From CAVXFS01 sp963761115 (GTDB lineage: Bacteria; Pseudomonadota; Gammaproteobacteria; Burkholderiales; Gallionellaceae): DNA of 64,000 bases. Below the pieces are notes generated by a model. The model was not told the DNA's origin. It did not search any database and saw only the letters and a program-made list of their open reading frames with translations. The stretch lies in NCBI GenBank assembly GCA_963761115.1, contig CAVXFS010000004.1, positions 682,001 to 746,000 of the forward strand. The letters run 5' to 3'. The position numbers were made by a program, and so were the translations under genes. Positions 42,701 through 50,901 of the stretch are shown in pieces (the stretch's first letter is position 1; every line of letters starts with the position of its first letter).

Positions 42701-45700
42701 AGGCGGCGGCAGATGCGAAGGCGAAGGCTGAAGCGAAGGCAGCGGCGGATGCGAAGGCGCAGGCGGAAGCGTTGGCCAGGCAGCAAGCCGAGGCAAAAGC
42801 GAAAGCCGATGCACAGTTAGCAGCGGAGATCGCCAAGGCGAAAGAAGAAGCGCGTCAGGCAGTGGAAGCGAAAGCGGCGGCGGACGCGAAGGCGGCAGCG
42901 GATGCGTTGGCCAAACAGCAAGCCGAGGCAAAAGCGAAAGCCGATGCACAGCACGCAGCTGAGATCGCGAAGGCGGCAGAAGAAGCGAAAGCGGCGGCAG
43001 AAGTAAAGGCGGCGGCGGAAGCGAAGGCGGCAGCGGCAGCCCAGGCCGAGGCGGAAGCGGCGGCGAAGGAATTGGCGACGGCGAAGGCCGAAGCGAAGAC
43101 GGCGCTGCAGAGCCTGTCCGAATCGCAGGATGCGCTGGACAAAGGGGAGCAGGATGCGGCGAGCATCCGCTACTACAAGTCGGTGCTGGAGCTGAAGCTC
43201 AAGGCGGCGGACAAGGGAGATGCGGCGGCCCAGTACGGCGTCGGCAAGATGTACGACAAGGGTCAAGGCGTCAAGCAGGACTTCAACGAGGCGATCAAGT
43301 GGTACCTGAAATCGAGCCGGCAGAGTTATGCCAAGGGCTACCTTGGGCTGGGCGGGATAAGCGAGCTTGGGCACGGTATACCGAGGAGCTACAGCAAGGC
43401 AGCGGTTCGCTATGAGCAGGGTGCGAAGCTGGGAGATGCAGAAGCACAGCGGAAGCTGGGTGACCTGTATTACACGGGCAAGGGCGTGGACCGGGATTAC
43501 AAGAAAGCGGCGCTGTGGTATGGCAAGGCAGCGGCGCAAGGCGATGTTGAGGCGCAATACAACCTGGGGATGATGCTGGAAGTTGGTCAGGGCGCGGAGC
43601 GCGACATCGGCGCGGCGACGGAATGGTATTACAAGGCGGCGGCGCAGGCGAAGCGGGAAAGAGACCAGACCGACGCGAAGCTGGCGAAGCTGCAGTCTGA
43701 TGCACAAGCGCTGGTGAAGGCAGAAGACGAAGCGAAGCAGGCGGCGCAGGCGCAGGCGGCGGCGGACGCGAAGGCGCAGGCGGAAGAGCTGGCCAGGAAG
43801 CAGGCCGAGGCGAAAGCACAGGCAGAAGCACGGCAGGCGGCGATCATCGCGAAGGCGGCGGCAGATGCGAAGGCGAAGGCTGAAGCGAAGGCAGCGGCGG
43901 ATGCGAAGGCGCAGGCGGAAGCGTTGGCCAGGCAGCAAGCCGAGGCAAAAGCGAAAGCCGATGCACAGTTAGCAGCGGAGATCGCCAAGGCGAAAGAAGA
44001 AGCGCGTCAGGCAGTGGAAGCGAAAGCGGCGGCGGACGCGAAGGCGGCAGCGGATGCGTTGGCCAAACAGCAAGCCGAGGCAAAAGCGAAAGCCGATGCA
44101 CAGCACGCAGCTGAGATCGCGAAGGCGGCAGAAGAAGCGAAAGCGGCGGCAGAAGTAAAGGCGGCGGCGGAAGCGAAGGCGGCAGCGGCAGCCCAGGCCG
44201 AGGCGGAAGCGGCGGCGAAGGAATTGGCGACGGCGAAGGCCGAAGCGAAGACGGCGCTGCAGAGCCTGTCCGAATCGCAGGATGCGCTGGACAAAGGGGA
44301 GCAGGATGCGGCGAGCATCCGCTACTACAAGTCGGTGCTGGAGCTGAAGCTCAAGGCGGCGGACAAGGGAGATGCGGCGGCCCAGTACGGCGTCGGCAAG
44401 ATGTACGACAAGGGTCAAGGCGTCAAGCAGGACTTCAACGAGGCGATCAAGTGGTACCTGAAATCGAGCCGGCAGAGTTATGCCAAGGGCTACCTTGGGC
44501 TGGGCGGGATAAGCGAGCTTGGGCACGGTATACCGAGGAGCTACAGCAAGGCAGCGGTTCGCTATGAACAGGGTGCGAAGCTGGGAGATGCAGAAGCACA
44601 GCGGAAGCTGGGTGACCTGTATTACACGGGCAAGGGCGTGGACCGGGATTACAAGAAAGCGGCGCTGTGGTACGGCAAGGCAGCGGCGCAAGGCGATGTT
44701 GAGGCGCAATACAACCTGGGGATGATGCTGGAAGTTGGTCAGGGCGCGGAGCGCGACATCGGCGCGGCGACGGAATGGTATTACAAGGCGGCGGCGCAGG
44801 CGAAGCGGGAAAGAGACCAGACCGACGCGAAGCTGGCGAAGCTGCAGTCTGATGCACAAGCGCTGGTGAAGGCAGAAGACGAAGCGAAGCAGGCGGCGCA
44901 GGCGCAGGCGGCGGCGGACGCGAAGGCGCAGGCGGAAGAGCTGGCCAGGAAGCAGGCCGAGGCGAAAGCACAGGCAGAAGCACGGCAGGCGGCGATCATC
45001 GCGAAGGCGGCGGCAGATGCGAAGGCGAAGGCTGAAGCGAAGGCAGCGGCGGATGCGAAGGCGCAGGCGGAAGCGTTGGCCAGGCAGCAAGCCGAGGCAA
45101 AAGCGAAAGCCGATGCACAGTTAGCAGCGGAGATCGCCAAGGCGAAAGAAGAAGCGCGTCAGGCAGTGGAAGCGAAAGCGGCGGCGGACGCGAAGGCGGC
45201 AGCGGATGCGTTGGCCAAACAGCAAGCCGAGGCAAAAGCGAAAGCCGATGCACAGCACGCAGCTGAGATCGCGAAGGCGAAGGCGGAAGCACAGCACGCA
45301 GCTGAGATCGCGAAAGCGGCAGCGGACGCGAAGGCAGCGGCAGCCCAAGCCGAGGCGGAAGCGGCGGCGAAGGAATTGGCGACAGCGAAGGCAGAAGCGA
45401 AGACGGCGCTGAAAAGTCTGTCTGAATCGCAGGATGCGCTGGACAAAGGGGAGCAGGATGCGGCGAGCTTCCGCTACTACAAATCGGTGCTGGAGCTGAA
45501 GCTCAAGGCAGCGGACAAGGGAGATGCGGCAGCCCAGTACGAAGTCGGCAAAATGTACGACAAGGGTCAAGGCGTCAAGCAGGACTTCAACGAGGCGATC
45601 AAGTGGTACCTGAAATCGAGCCGGCAGAGTTATGCCAGGGCCTTCCTTGGGCTGGGCGGGATAAGCGAACTTGGGCACGGTATTCCGCAAAACTACAGCA

Positions 45701-47739
45701 GGGCAGCGGTTCGCTATGAACAGGGTGCGAAGCTGGGAGATGCAGAATCGCAACGAAAGCTGGGTGACATGTACTACACCGGAAAAGGCGTGGACCAGGA
45801 CTTCAAGAAGGCAGGGTTGTGGTATGGCAAGGCAGCGGCGCAAGGCGAAATTGAGGCGCAATACAATCTGGCAATGATGCTGGAAGTTGGGCAGGGCGTG
45901 ACGTCCGACAGCGGCGCGGCGGCGGAGTGGTATTACAAGGCGGCGCAGCAGGCGAAGCGGGAAAGAGACCAGACCGACGCGAAGCTGGCGAAGCTGCAGT
46001 CTGATGCACAAGCGCTGGTGAAGGCAGAAGACGAAGCGAAGCAGGCGGCGCAGGCGAAGGCGGCGGCGGACGCGAAGGCGCAGGCGGACGCGTTGGCCAG
46101 GCAACAAGCCGAGGCAAAAGCGAAAGCCGATGCGCAGTTAGCAGCGGAAGTTGCCAAGGCGAAGGAAGAAGCGCGTCTGGCAGTGGAAGCGAAAGCGGCG
46201 GCGGAGGCGAAGGCGGCGGCGGACGCGTTGGCCAGGCAGCAGGCCGAAGCGAAGGCGCAAGAACAAGCGCGCCTGGCGGCAGAGGTTGCGAAGGCAAAAG
46301 AACAAGCGCGTGTGGCGGCGGAAGCGAAAGCAGCAGAACAGGCACAGGCGCAGGCGGACGCGTTGGCAAAACAGCAGGCCGAAGCAAAGGCACAAGAACA
46401 AGCGCGCCTGGCGGCCGAGGTTGCGAAGGCAAAAGAACAGGCGCGTGTGGCGGCGGAAGCGAAAGCAGCAGAACAGGCACAGGCGCAGGCGGACGCGTTG
46501 GCAAAACAGCAGGCCGAAGCAAAGGCACAAGAACAAGCGCGCCTGGCGGCCGAGGTTGCGAAGGCAAAAGAACAGGCGCGTGTGGCGGCGGAAGCGAAAG
46601 CAGCGGAACAGGCACAGGCGCAGGCGGACGCGTTGGCAAAACAGCAGGCCGCAGCAAAGGCGCAAGAACAAGCGCGCCTGGCGGCTGAGGTTGCGAAGGC
46701 AAAAGAACAGGCGCGTGTGGCGGCGGAAGCGAAAGCAGCGGAACAGGCACAGGCGCAGGCGGAAGCGTTGGCCAGGCAGCAGGCCGAGGCGAAGGCGCAA
46801 GAACAAGCGCGTCTGGCGGCTGAGGTTGCGAAGGCGAAAGAACAAGCGCGCCTGGAGGTGGAAGCAAAGGCTGCAGCAGCGGCCAGGGCGAAAACCGAAC
46901 AACTGGCAAGACAGCAGGCCGAGGCGAAAGCGAGAGAAGATGCACGGCAGGCGATGGAAGTTGCGAAGGCCGGGAAACAAGCGCGTGTCGCGGCGGAACA
47001 GGCAACTGCACAACCGCAGACTATATCAAATCAGCAGGCGAAACAGGCGGCAGGCGTTGTTGTTGCAAAAATCGATGGCAATGCGAAACAAGCAGTGGGG
47101 ATCGCAAAGAATACGGATGTTGGAGTATCCGGCAAGACTGCTGTACGACCACCCATCGAACCAGTGGGAGTTCAGATTGCACGCACCGTGAAAAACTGGG
47201 CTGCGGCGTGGGCGAACAAGAACCTGCAGGACTATCTGACTTCTTACGTGCCTGATTACAGTCCGGAAGGCATGAGTCATGACGCCTGGAAACAGCAGCG
47301 TATCGATCGGGTCGGGCGGGCAAAAAATATCCAGATTTCGCTGACCAATATCAAACTCAGCATGAAGGATGGCAGTCATGCAACCGTCTCATTCACCCAG
47401 GACTACCGTTCTGATAATTACCAGGATAAGGTGACCAAAACGTTACAGATGATCAAGCAAATGGATCGCTGGTTGATTGAACAGGAAAGTGTTGGCAAGG
47501 TGCTAAGGCTTAAGACCTTTCCGGTCGAGACTACAAAACCTGAGGCGACGGCAGTCCCGGCCGTAGTGAAAAAGCCAGTCGCGGAGATCTTGCCGGACAA
47601 CAAGAAACCAGCAGCCAAGGCATCGACGATAGCTCCGATGTCGCCGGAAGCTGAAGCCAAAGCCAGGGCCGAAGCCGAAGCCGAAGCGAACGCATTGATA
47701 AACGGGGTCATGAATAAGCTGGATAGCGGCAAGCAATAA
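39739..47739 (+). CDS. Giant secreted Sel1-repeat/TolA-like protein with Cds6-like C-terminus (paralogue 2)
   Basis: This protein of about 2,666 residues has a signal peptide (cleavage near Phe-Val-Tyr-Ala) and N-terminal Sel1 blocks. A very long Ala/Lys/Glu/Gln/Arg helical region follows (about residues 290-720), then four rounds of Sel1 block plus coil. A folded C-terminal domain (about 2480-2590) has Asn-Trp-Ala-Ala-Ala-Trp, Tyr...Tyr, Trp-Lys-Gln-Gln-Arg and Phe-Thr-Gln-Asp-Tyr, typical of the SnoaL/NTF2-like Cds6 domain of envelope proteins. ATG 39739 has the same upstream context as paralogue 1. It may span or scaffold the periplasm; function unproven. Confidence 0.9.
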   Translation: MGKLNIQSACLRPILSVCLLAFSTFVYAGLQEGIDDYHRGDYPAALNEFKPLANSGKAEVNLYLGKMNELGQGMPKNSKVAAAKYKVAAEAGNAEAQYRLGMLTAIGKGVPRNSKLALEWFRKSADQGNADAQNSLGMLYHFGQGVKADDKEAAKWFIKAANQGNAEAQKSLKTLDQALTAQARADQQAEADAEAARAKQKAKERAAEKRKLSPEEEENYRTTFDIYSQAAKQGSAEAQNSLGLIYHFGQGVEQDDKMAAEWFEKAARQGNAEAQKNLEELNGSIKESEQARIKEEEAAKQQAEAKARAKEAARQAAEAKAAEIAKAKEEARQAAEVAKAKEKARLAAEAKAAAEAKAQAKELARQQAEAKAEEKARQAAEIAKAKEEARAAAEAKAAATAKAKAEELARKQAEAKAKEEARLAAKIAKAKEQARLAAEAKAAADAKAKADELARQQAEAKAKEEARQAAIIAKAKKEARLAAEAKAAAEAKAAAEERARQQAEAKAKEKARLAAEIAKAKEEARAAAEAKAAAVAKAKAEELARKQAEAKAKEEARQAAMIVKAAAEAKAAAEAKAAAEAKAQAKEQARQQAEAKAQADAKLAAEIAKAKEEARQAVEAKAAAEAKSKAEELARQQAETKAKADAQLAAVIAKAKEDARVAAEAKAAAEAKAQAEALARQQAEAKAQAEARLAAAAKAAEEAKAKAAAEAKAAAAAQAKAEAAAKELATAKAEAKTALQSLSESQDALDKGEQDAASIRYYKSVLELKLKAADKGDAAAQYGVGKMYDKGQGVKQDFNEAIKWYLKSSRQSYAKGYLGLGGISELGHGIPRSYSKAAVRYEQGAKLGDAEAQRKLGDLYYTGKGVDRDYKKAALWYGKAAAQGDVEAQYNLGMMLEVGQGAERDIGAATEWYYKAAAQAKRERDQTDAKLAKLQSDAQALVKAEDEAKQAAQAQAAADAKAQAEELARKQAEAKAQAEARQAAIIAKAAADAKAKAEAKAAADAKAQAEALARQQAEAKAKADAQLAAEIAKAKEEARQAVEAKAAADAKAAADALAKQQAEAKAKADAQHAAEIAKAAEEAKAAAEVKAAAEAKAAAAAQAEAEAAAKELATAKAEAKTALQSLSESQDALDKGEQDAASIRYYKSVLELKLKAADKGDAAAQYGVGKMYDKGQGVKQDFNEAIKWYLKSSRQSYAKGYLGLGGISELGHGIPRSYSKAAVRYEQGAKLGDAEAQRKLGDLYYTGKGVDRDYKKAALWYGKAAAQGDVEAQYNLGMMLEVGQGAERDIGAATEWYYKAAAQAKRERDQTDAKLAKLQSDAQALVKAEDEAKQAAQAQAAADAKAQAEELARKQAEAKAQAEARQAAIIAKAAADAKAKAEAKAAADAKAQAEALARQQAEAKAKADAQLAAEIAKAKEEARQAVEAKAAADAKAAADALAKQQAEAKAKADAQHAAEIAKAAEEAKAAAEVKAAAEAKAAAAAQAEAEAAAKELATAKAEAKTALQSLSESQDALDKGEQDAASIRYYKSVLELKLKAADKGDAAAQYGVGKMYDKGQGVKQDFNEAIKWYLKSSRQSYAKGYLGLGGISELGHGIPRSYSKAAVRYEQGAKLGDAEAQRKLGDLYYTGKGVDRDYKKAALWYGKAAAQGDVEAQYNLGMMLEVGQGAERDIGAATEWYYKAAAQAKRERDQTDAKLAKLQSDAQALVKAEDEAKQAAQAQAAADAKAQAEELARKQAEAKAQAEARQAAIIAKAAADAKAKAEAKAAADAKAQAEALARQQAEAKAKADAQLAAEIAKAKEEARQAVEAKAAADAKAAADALAKQQAEAKAKADAQHAAEIAKAKAEAQHAAEIAKAAADAKAAAAQAEAEAAAKELATAKAEAKTALKSLSESQDALDKGEQDAASFRYYKSVLELKLKAADKGDAAAQYEVGKMYDKGQGVKQDFNEAIKWYLKSSRQSYARAFLGLGGISELGHGIPQNYSRAAVRYEQGAKLGDAESQRKLGDMYYTGKGVDQDFKKAGLWYGKAAAQGEIEAQYNLAMMLEVGQGVTSDSGAAAEWYYKAAQQAKRERDQTDAKLAKLQSDAQALVKAEDEAKQAAQAKAAADAKAQADALARQQAEAKAKADAQLAAEVAKAKEEARLAVEAKAAAEAKAAADALARQQAEAKAQEQARLAAEVAKAKEQARVAAEAKAAEQAQAQADALAKQQAEAKAQEQARLAAEVAKAKEQARVAAEAKAAEQAQAQADALAKQQAEAKAQEQARLAAEVAKAKEQARVAAEAKAAEQAQAQADALAKQQAAAKAQEQARLAAEVAKAKEQARVAAEAKAAEQAQAQAEALARQQAEAKAQEQARLAAEVAKAKEQARLEVEAKAAAAARAKTEQLARQQAEAKAREDARQAMEVAKAGKQARVAAEQATAQPQTISNQQAKQAAGVVVAKIDGNAKQAVGIAKNTDVGVSGKTAVRPPIEPVGVQIARTVKNWAAAWANKNLQDYLTSYVPDYSPEGMSHDAWKQQRIDRVGRAKNIQISLTNIKLSMKDGSHATVSFTQDYRSDNYQDKVTKTLQMIKQMDRWLIEQESVGKVLRLKTFPVETTKPEATAVPAVVKKPVAEILPDNKKPAAKASTIAPMSPEAEAKARAEAEAEANALINGVMNKLDSGKQ
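41899..45354 (+). repeat. Three near-identical 1,152-bp tandem repeats
   Basis: Copies start at 41899, 43051 and 44203 (exact 1,152-bp offsets, 384 codons). Each encodes one Sel1 block plus one coiled arm. Stretches compared by eye differ only at rare synonymous sites, such as GAA/GAG and TAC/TAT in copy 2 (near 43416 and 43520). A fourth, clearly diverged copy runs from 45355 to about 46100. Near identity implies recent duplication or gene conversion. Confidence 0.95.
46231..46865 (+). repeat. 135-bp tandem coding repeats (four plus a partial fifth)
   Basis: Units begin at 46231, 46366, 46501, 46636 and 46771, always 135 bp (45 codons) apart. They encode a helical segment containing Ala-Gln-Glu-Gln-Ala-Arg-Leu-Ala-Ala-Glu-Val-Ala-Lys and Gln-Ala-Gln-Ala-Asp-Ala-Leu-Ala. 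The fifth unit diverges after about 90 bp. Confidence 0.92.
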
Positions 47740-47816
47740 TGGTGCGATAGAAATTGCTCCGATTCCTCCCATTGCTAGTGCCGATTTGAATGGCAACCAC
47801 GAAGTCCAATGCAAAA

Positions 47817-47868
47817 CAGATCGGGTTGATGTATTTCAATATGTCCGGAAATTCCGGGTTTCGATCTG
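47817..47868 (+). other. Nested palindrome / stem-loop upstream of crcB
   Basis: Outer arms CAGATCG (47817-47823) and CGATCTG (47862-47868) enclose a perfect inner palindrome CCGGAA-A-TTCCGG (47845-47857). It lies in the 237-nt gap 47740-47976, which has no gene. It lacks the conserved fluoride-riboswitch features I would look for ahead of crcB. It could be a terminator-like 3' structure of the giant gene, an operator or a structured leader. Confidence 0.5.
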
Positions 47869-47976
47869 CCGTGACCGTTTGCAGCATTTTTCATCTTCCG
47901 GGGAAAAGGTACCAATGCGCCGATCTGTACTAATAATCCGGCTTTATCAGGAATGTTGAATGTGTAGCCAGAGATC

Positions 47977-48360
47977 ATGACGCTATATGCATTCATTGCA
48001 GTCGGCATGGGCGCGATGGCAGGTGCGTGGTTGCGCTGGACTTTGGGAATGTGGCTCAATCCTGCATTACCGCAGCTGCCTTTGGGCACGCTGGCTGCCA
48101 ACCTGGTTGGCGGCTATCTGATCGGTCTGGCAGTCGCTTTCTTCATGCAGCATCCGGGCTTGTCGCCGGAATGGCGATTGTTCATCATTACCGGTTTCCT
48201 TGGCGCGCTGACGACCTTTTCCACCTTTTCTGCGGAAACCGTTACCTTGTTGATGCGTGGCCAGTATGCATGGGGTACGGCGATTATCGCAATGCATCTC
48301 GGCGGTTCGCTGCTGATGACCGTGATCGGCATGCAGACATTCAAGTGGTTCCACCTATAG
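47977..48360 (+). CDS. crcB: Fluoride channel Fluc/CrcB
   Basis: This 127-residue dual-topology membrane protein has four helices and the family motifs Gly-Ala-Trp-Leu-Arg-Trp, Gly-Thr-Leu-Ala-Ala-Asn-Leu-Val-Gly (channel Asn) and Gly-Phe-Leu-Gly-Ala-Leu-Thr-Thr-Phe-Ser-Thr-Phe-Ser (Na+ site and Phe box). It exports fluoride as a dimer. A DUF190 gene follows 11 nt later, a pairing seen in other genomes. Confidence 0.95.
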   Translation: MTLYAFIAVGMGAMAGAWLRWTLGMWLNPALPQLPLGTLAANLVGGYLIGLAVAFFMQHPGLSPEWRLFIITGFLGALTTFSTFSAETVTLLMRGQYAWGTAIIAMHLGGSLLMTVIGMQTFKWFHL

Positions 48361-48371
48361 GGGCGTTCGAT

Positions 48372-48684
48372 ATGCAAAGCGTTTATCTCAAATTCTATGT
48401 AGCAGAAAAGCAGCGACACGATGGCACGCTTCTGTATGAGTGGCTGCTGGAACAGGGCAAAGAAGCTCGACATGCCCGGCGGTTCGGCGTATCGAGCCAT
48501 TGCCGGTTTCGGGCGGCATGGCCATCTGCATGAAGAAACATTTTTCGAACTCGCCGGAGAGATGCCGGTGCAGGTAGAGTTCGTGGTAGATGCGGCATCG
48601 GCTGACAAATTCCTGGAAGCAATGGCTGCCCGGAAATTGAATCTGTTCTATGTGCGATATGCAGTGGAATCAGGTGTGGTGTAA
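48372..48684 (+). pseudogene. DUF190-family protein, frameshifted
   Basis: The N-terminal part from ATG 48372 gives Tyr-Leu-Lys-Phe-Tyr-Val-Ala-Glu-Lys and Leu-Leu-Tyr-Glu-Trp-Leu-Leu-Glu-Gln. After one extra A at about 48458-48463 the other frame continues Gly-Ser-Ala-Tyr-Arg-Ala-Ile-Ala-Gly-Phe-Gly and Gly-His-Leu-His, the DUF190 core, to 48684. Removing the A restores 103 residues, normal for the family. DUF190 proteins are PII-like and of unknown role, often beside crcB. The break is in an AAA run. Confidence 0.85.
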
Positions 48685-48777
48685 CCACAGTCGGACGATC
48701 CCGATGCAGGTTGTCATTCAGGACGTCGAAACCGAACAGTTCCGCCAACCCCTCCCTCTGCGTTAAAATGCCGCACC

Positions 48778-49771
48778 ATGACCAACCCACAACTTTCCGT
48801 CGTCATTCCGGTCTATAACGAAGAGCAGGGCCTGCAGGCGCCTGTTCGACCGTTTGTACCCGGCACTGGACAGACTGGGCATCCCGTACGAGATCCTGTT
48901 CGTCAACGACGGCAGCCGCGACCGTTCCGCCGCGATCCTGCGCGAGCAGTTCCAGGCGCGCCCGGAGGTGACGCGGGTGATCCTGTTCAACGGCAATTTC
49001 GGCCAGCACATGGCGATCATGGCGGCGTTCGAGCAGAGCCGCGGGCAGCGCATCGTCACGCTGGATGCCGATCTGCAGAATCCGCCGGAGGACATCGGCC
49101 TGCTGCTGGCGAAGATGGACGAGGGCCACGACTACGTCGGTTCGATCCGCCGCAAGCGCAACGACAGCTGGTGGCGGCATGTCGCCTCGCGCATGGTGAA
49201 CGGATTGCGCGAACGCACCACGCGCATCAAGATGACCGACCAGGGTTGCATGTTCCGCGCCTACGACCGGCGCATCATCGATGCGATCAATTCCTGCCGC
49301 GAGGTGAGCACCTTCATTCCGGCGCTGGCCTATACCTTTGCGCGCAATCCGGCCGAGGTGGTGGTCGGGCATGAGGAACGCGCGGCGGGGGAATCGAAGT
49401 ATTCGCTGTACAGCCTGATCCGCCTCAACTTCGATCTGATGACCAGCTTCTCGCTGGTGCCGCTGCAGATGTTTTCCATGCTGGGCATCGCGATTTCCGT
49501 CCTGTCCGGTTTCTTCGTGGTGTTCCTGGCGTTGCGCCGCCTGATCATCGGGCCGGAAGCGGAAGGGTTGTTCACACTGTTCGCCATCGCCTTCTTCCTG
49601 ATCGGCATCACGCTGTTCGGCATCGGCTTGCTGGGTGAATACATCGGGCGCATCTACCAGCAGGTGCGCCACCGTCCGCGCTACCTGGTCGAAGCCATAC
49701 TGGAACAGCAACTGATACGGAAAAAATCCAGCCGGCAACCGCGGAAATCAAAGTGGCCGCTTCGTCCATGA
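48778..49771 (+). pseudogene. ArnC-type polyprenyl-phosphate glycosyltransferase, frameshifted
   Basis: This GT2 membrane enzyme would attach a (formylated) aminoarabinose-type sugar to undecaprenyl phosphate. It starts Leu-Ser-Val-Val-Ile-Pro-Val-Tyr-Asn-Glu. One extra C at about 48840 shifts frame, and the rest (Phe-Val-Asn-Asp-Gly-Ser-Arg-Asp, Asp-Ala-Asp-Leu-Gln, Thr-Asp-Gln-Gly-Cys-Met-Phe-Arg, two C-terminal helices) reads through to 49771. Corrected length is 330 residues, standard. The stop overlaps the next start (ATGA). Confidence 0.9.
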
Positions 49772-50696
49772 GCAGTGCGGTCGTTTTCGCCTACCATAAT
49801 GTCGGCGTGCGTTGCCTGTCGGTGCTGCTTGCGCATGGCGTGGAGGTGCCGCTGGTGGTGACACATCGCGACAATCCGCAAGAGAACATCTGGTTCGGCA
49901 GCGTCGCAGAACTGGCGATGCTGCATGGCATCCCGGTCATCACGCCGGATAACCCGAATGACGCAGAAGTCATTGCGCAGATCCGCGCCCTGCAGCCGGA
50001 TTTCTTCTTTTCATTCTATTATCGCGAGATGCTCAAGCGCGGCATTGCTGGAGATACCCGGCCGCGGCGCGCTCAATATGCATGGCTCGCTGCTGCCCGA
50101 ATATCGCGGCCGCGTGCCGGTGAACTGGGCGATAATCAAGGGCGAAACAGAGACCGGCGCAACGCTGCATTACATGACCGAGAAGCCGGACAACGGCGAC
50201 ATCGTGGCGCAGCAGGCAGTGCCGATCCTGCCTGATGATACCGCACTGGAAGTGTTCAACAAGGTGACGGTCGCTGCAGAGATCGCGCTGAACGCCGTAT
50301 TGCCGGACCTGCTTGCGGGCAAGGCGCGCGCCGAGAAACAGGATCTGAGCAAGGGCGCATATTTCGGCGGCCGCAAGCCGGAAGACGGCAGTCATCGACT
50401 GGTCGCAGTCGGCGCAGCGGATACACAACCTGGTGCGCGCCGTGGCGCCGCCTTATCCGGGGGCGATGACGCAATTGCTGGGCAAGCCGATGCGCATCCT
50501 GCAAACGCTGGTAACCGTTGCACGGCGGCTGGCAAGCATCCCTGCCTTCTATGTAAAGGAGGGTAAGGCCTATGCGATCTGTGGCAGCGGCGTGCTGCGC
50601 GTGGTGCGCTTCGAACTGGATGGCGTCGAGATGAGCGCGGCAGAATTCGCGGCCAGCCATGGCGCAGAAAAATTTGAATTTGATTCGGCCAGATAA
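49768..50696 (+). pseudogene. ArnA-N-type formyltransferase, frameshifted twice
   Basis: This stand-alone formyltransferase (corrected to 308 residues) is like the N-terminal half of ArnA, which N-formylates UDP-4-amino-4-deoxy-arabinose. It has Leu-Asn-Met-His-Gly-Ser-Leu-Leu-Pro-Glu-Tyr-Arg-Gly with the catalytic Asn and His, and Thr-Gly-Ala-Thr-Leu-His-Tyr-Met. Frame breaks are at about 50036-50042 (one extra base in CGCGG) and 50387-50391 (one extra A). ATG 49768 overlaps the glycosyltransferase stop. The decarboxylase half is a separate downstream gene. Confidence 0.87.
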
Positions 50697-50733
50697 ATGT
50701 CCGATTATGCCGAATGACGTGATTGACCTCATC

Positions 50734-50885
50734 CCCTCCCCCTTGCAGGGGGAGGGCTAGGGTGGGGGTAGAGACTTTGCATTATTCACCGTCCTACCCC
50801 CATCCCGGCCTTCCCCCTTAAAGGGGGAAGGAGCGAAAACCAGCCATCTTGGGCGGCTCCCGGCTTTGTCTGGGGTAATTTAACT
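50734..50885. repeat. Dispersed palindromic repeat, copy 2 (about 152 bp)
   Basis: This is nearly identical to 26650-26792 through the CCCTCCCCCTTGC, GGTGGGGGTAGAGACTTTGC, CCGTCCTACCCCCATCCC and CTTCCCCCTTAAAGGGGG blocks. It ends with GGGCGGCT and GGTAATTTAACT after a small length difference. It separates the formyltransferase and decarboxylase genes, which are fused as ArnA in enteric bacteria, and lies 17 nt upstream of the latter's start. Confidence 0.87.
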
Positions 50886-50901
50886 GTGTAAGGAATAAGA
50901 A

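Noticed and set aside
40588..46107. Long minus-strand reading frames with Arg/Leu/Phe-rich products inside the giant gene
   Set aside because: They are antisense shadows of Ala/Lys/Glu-rich repeats; composition is that of complementary codons and no family features or ribosome sites are seen.
47740..47976. Fluoride riboswitch before crcB
   Set aside because: The expected conserved pseudoknot segments could not be identified by eye; only an unrelated palindrome was found.
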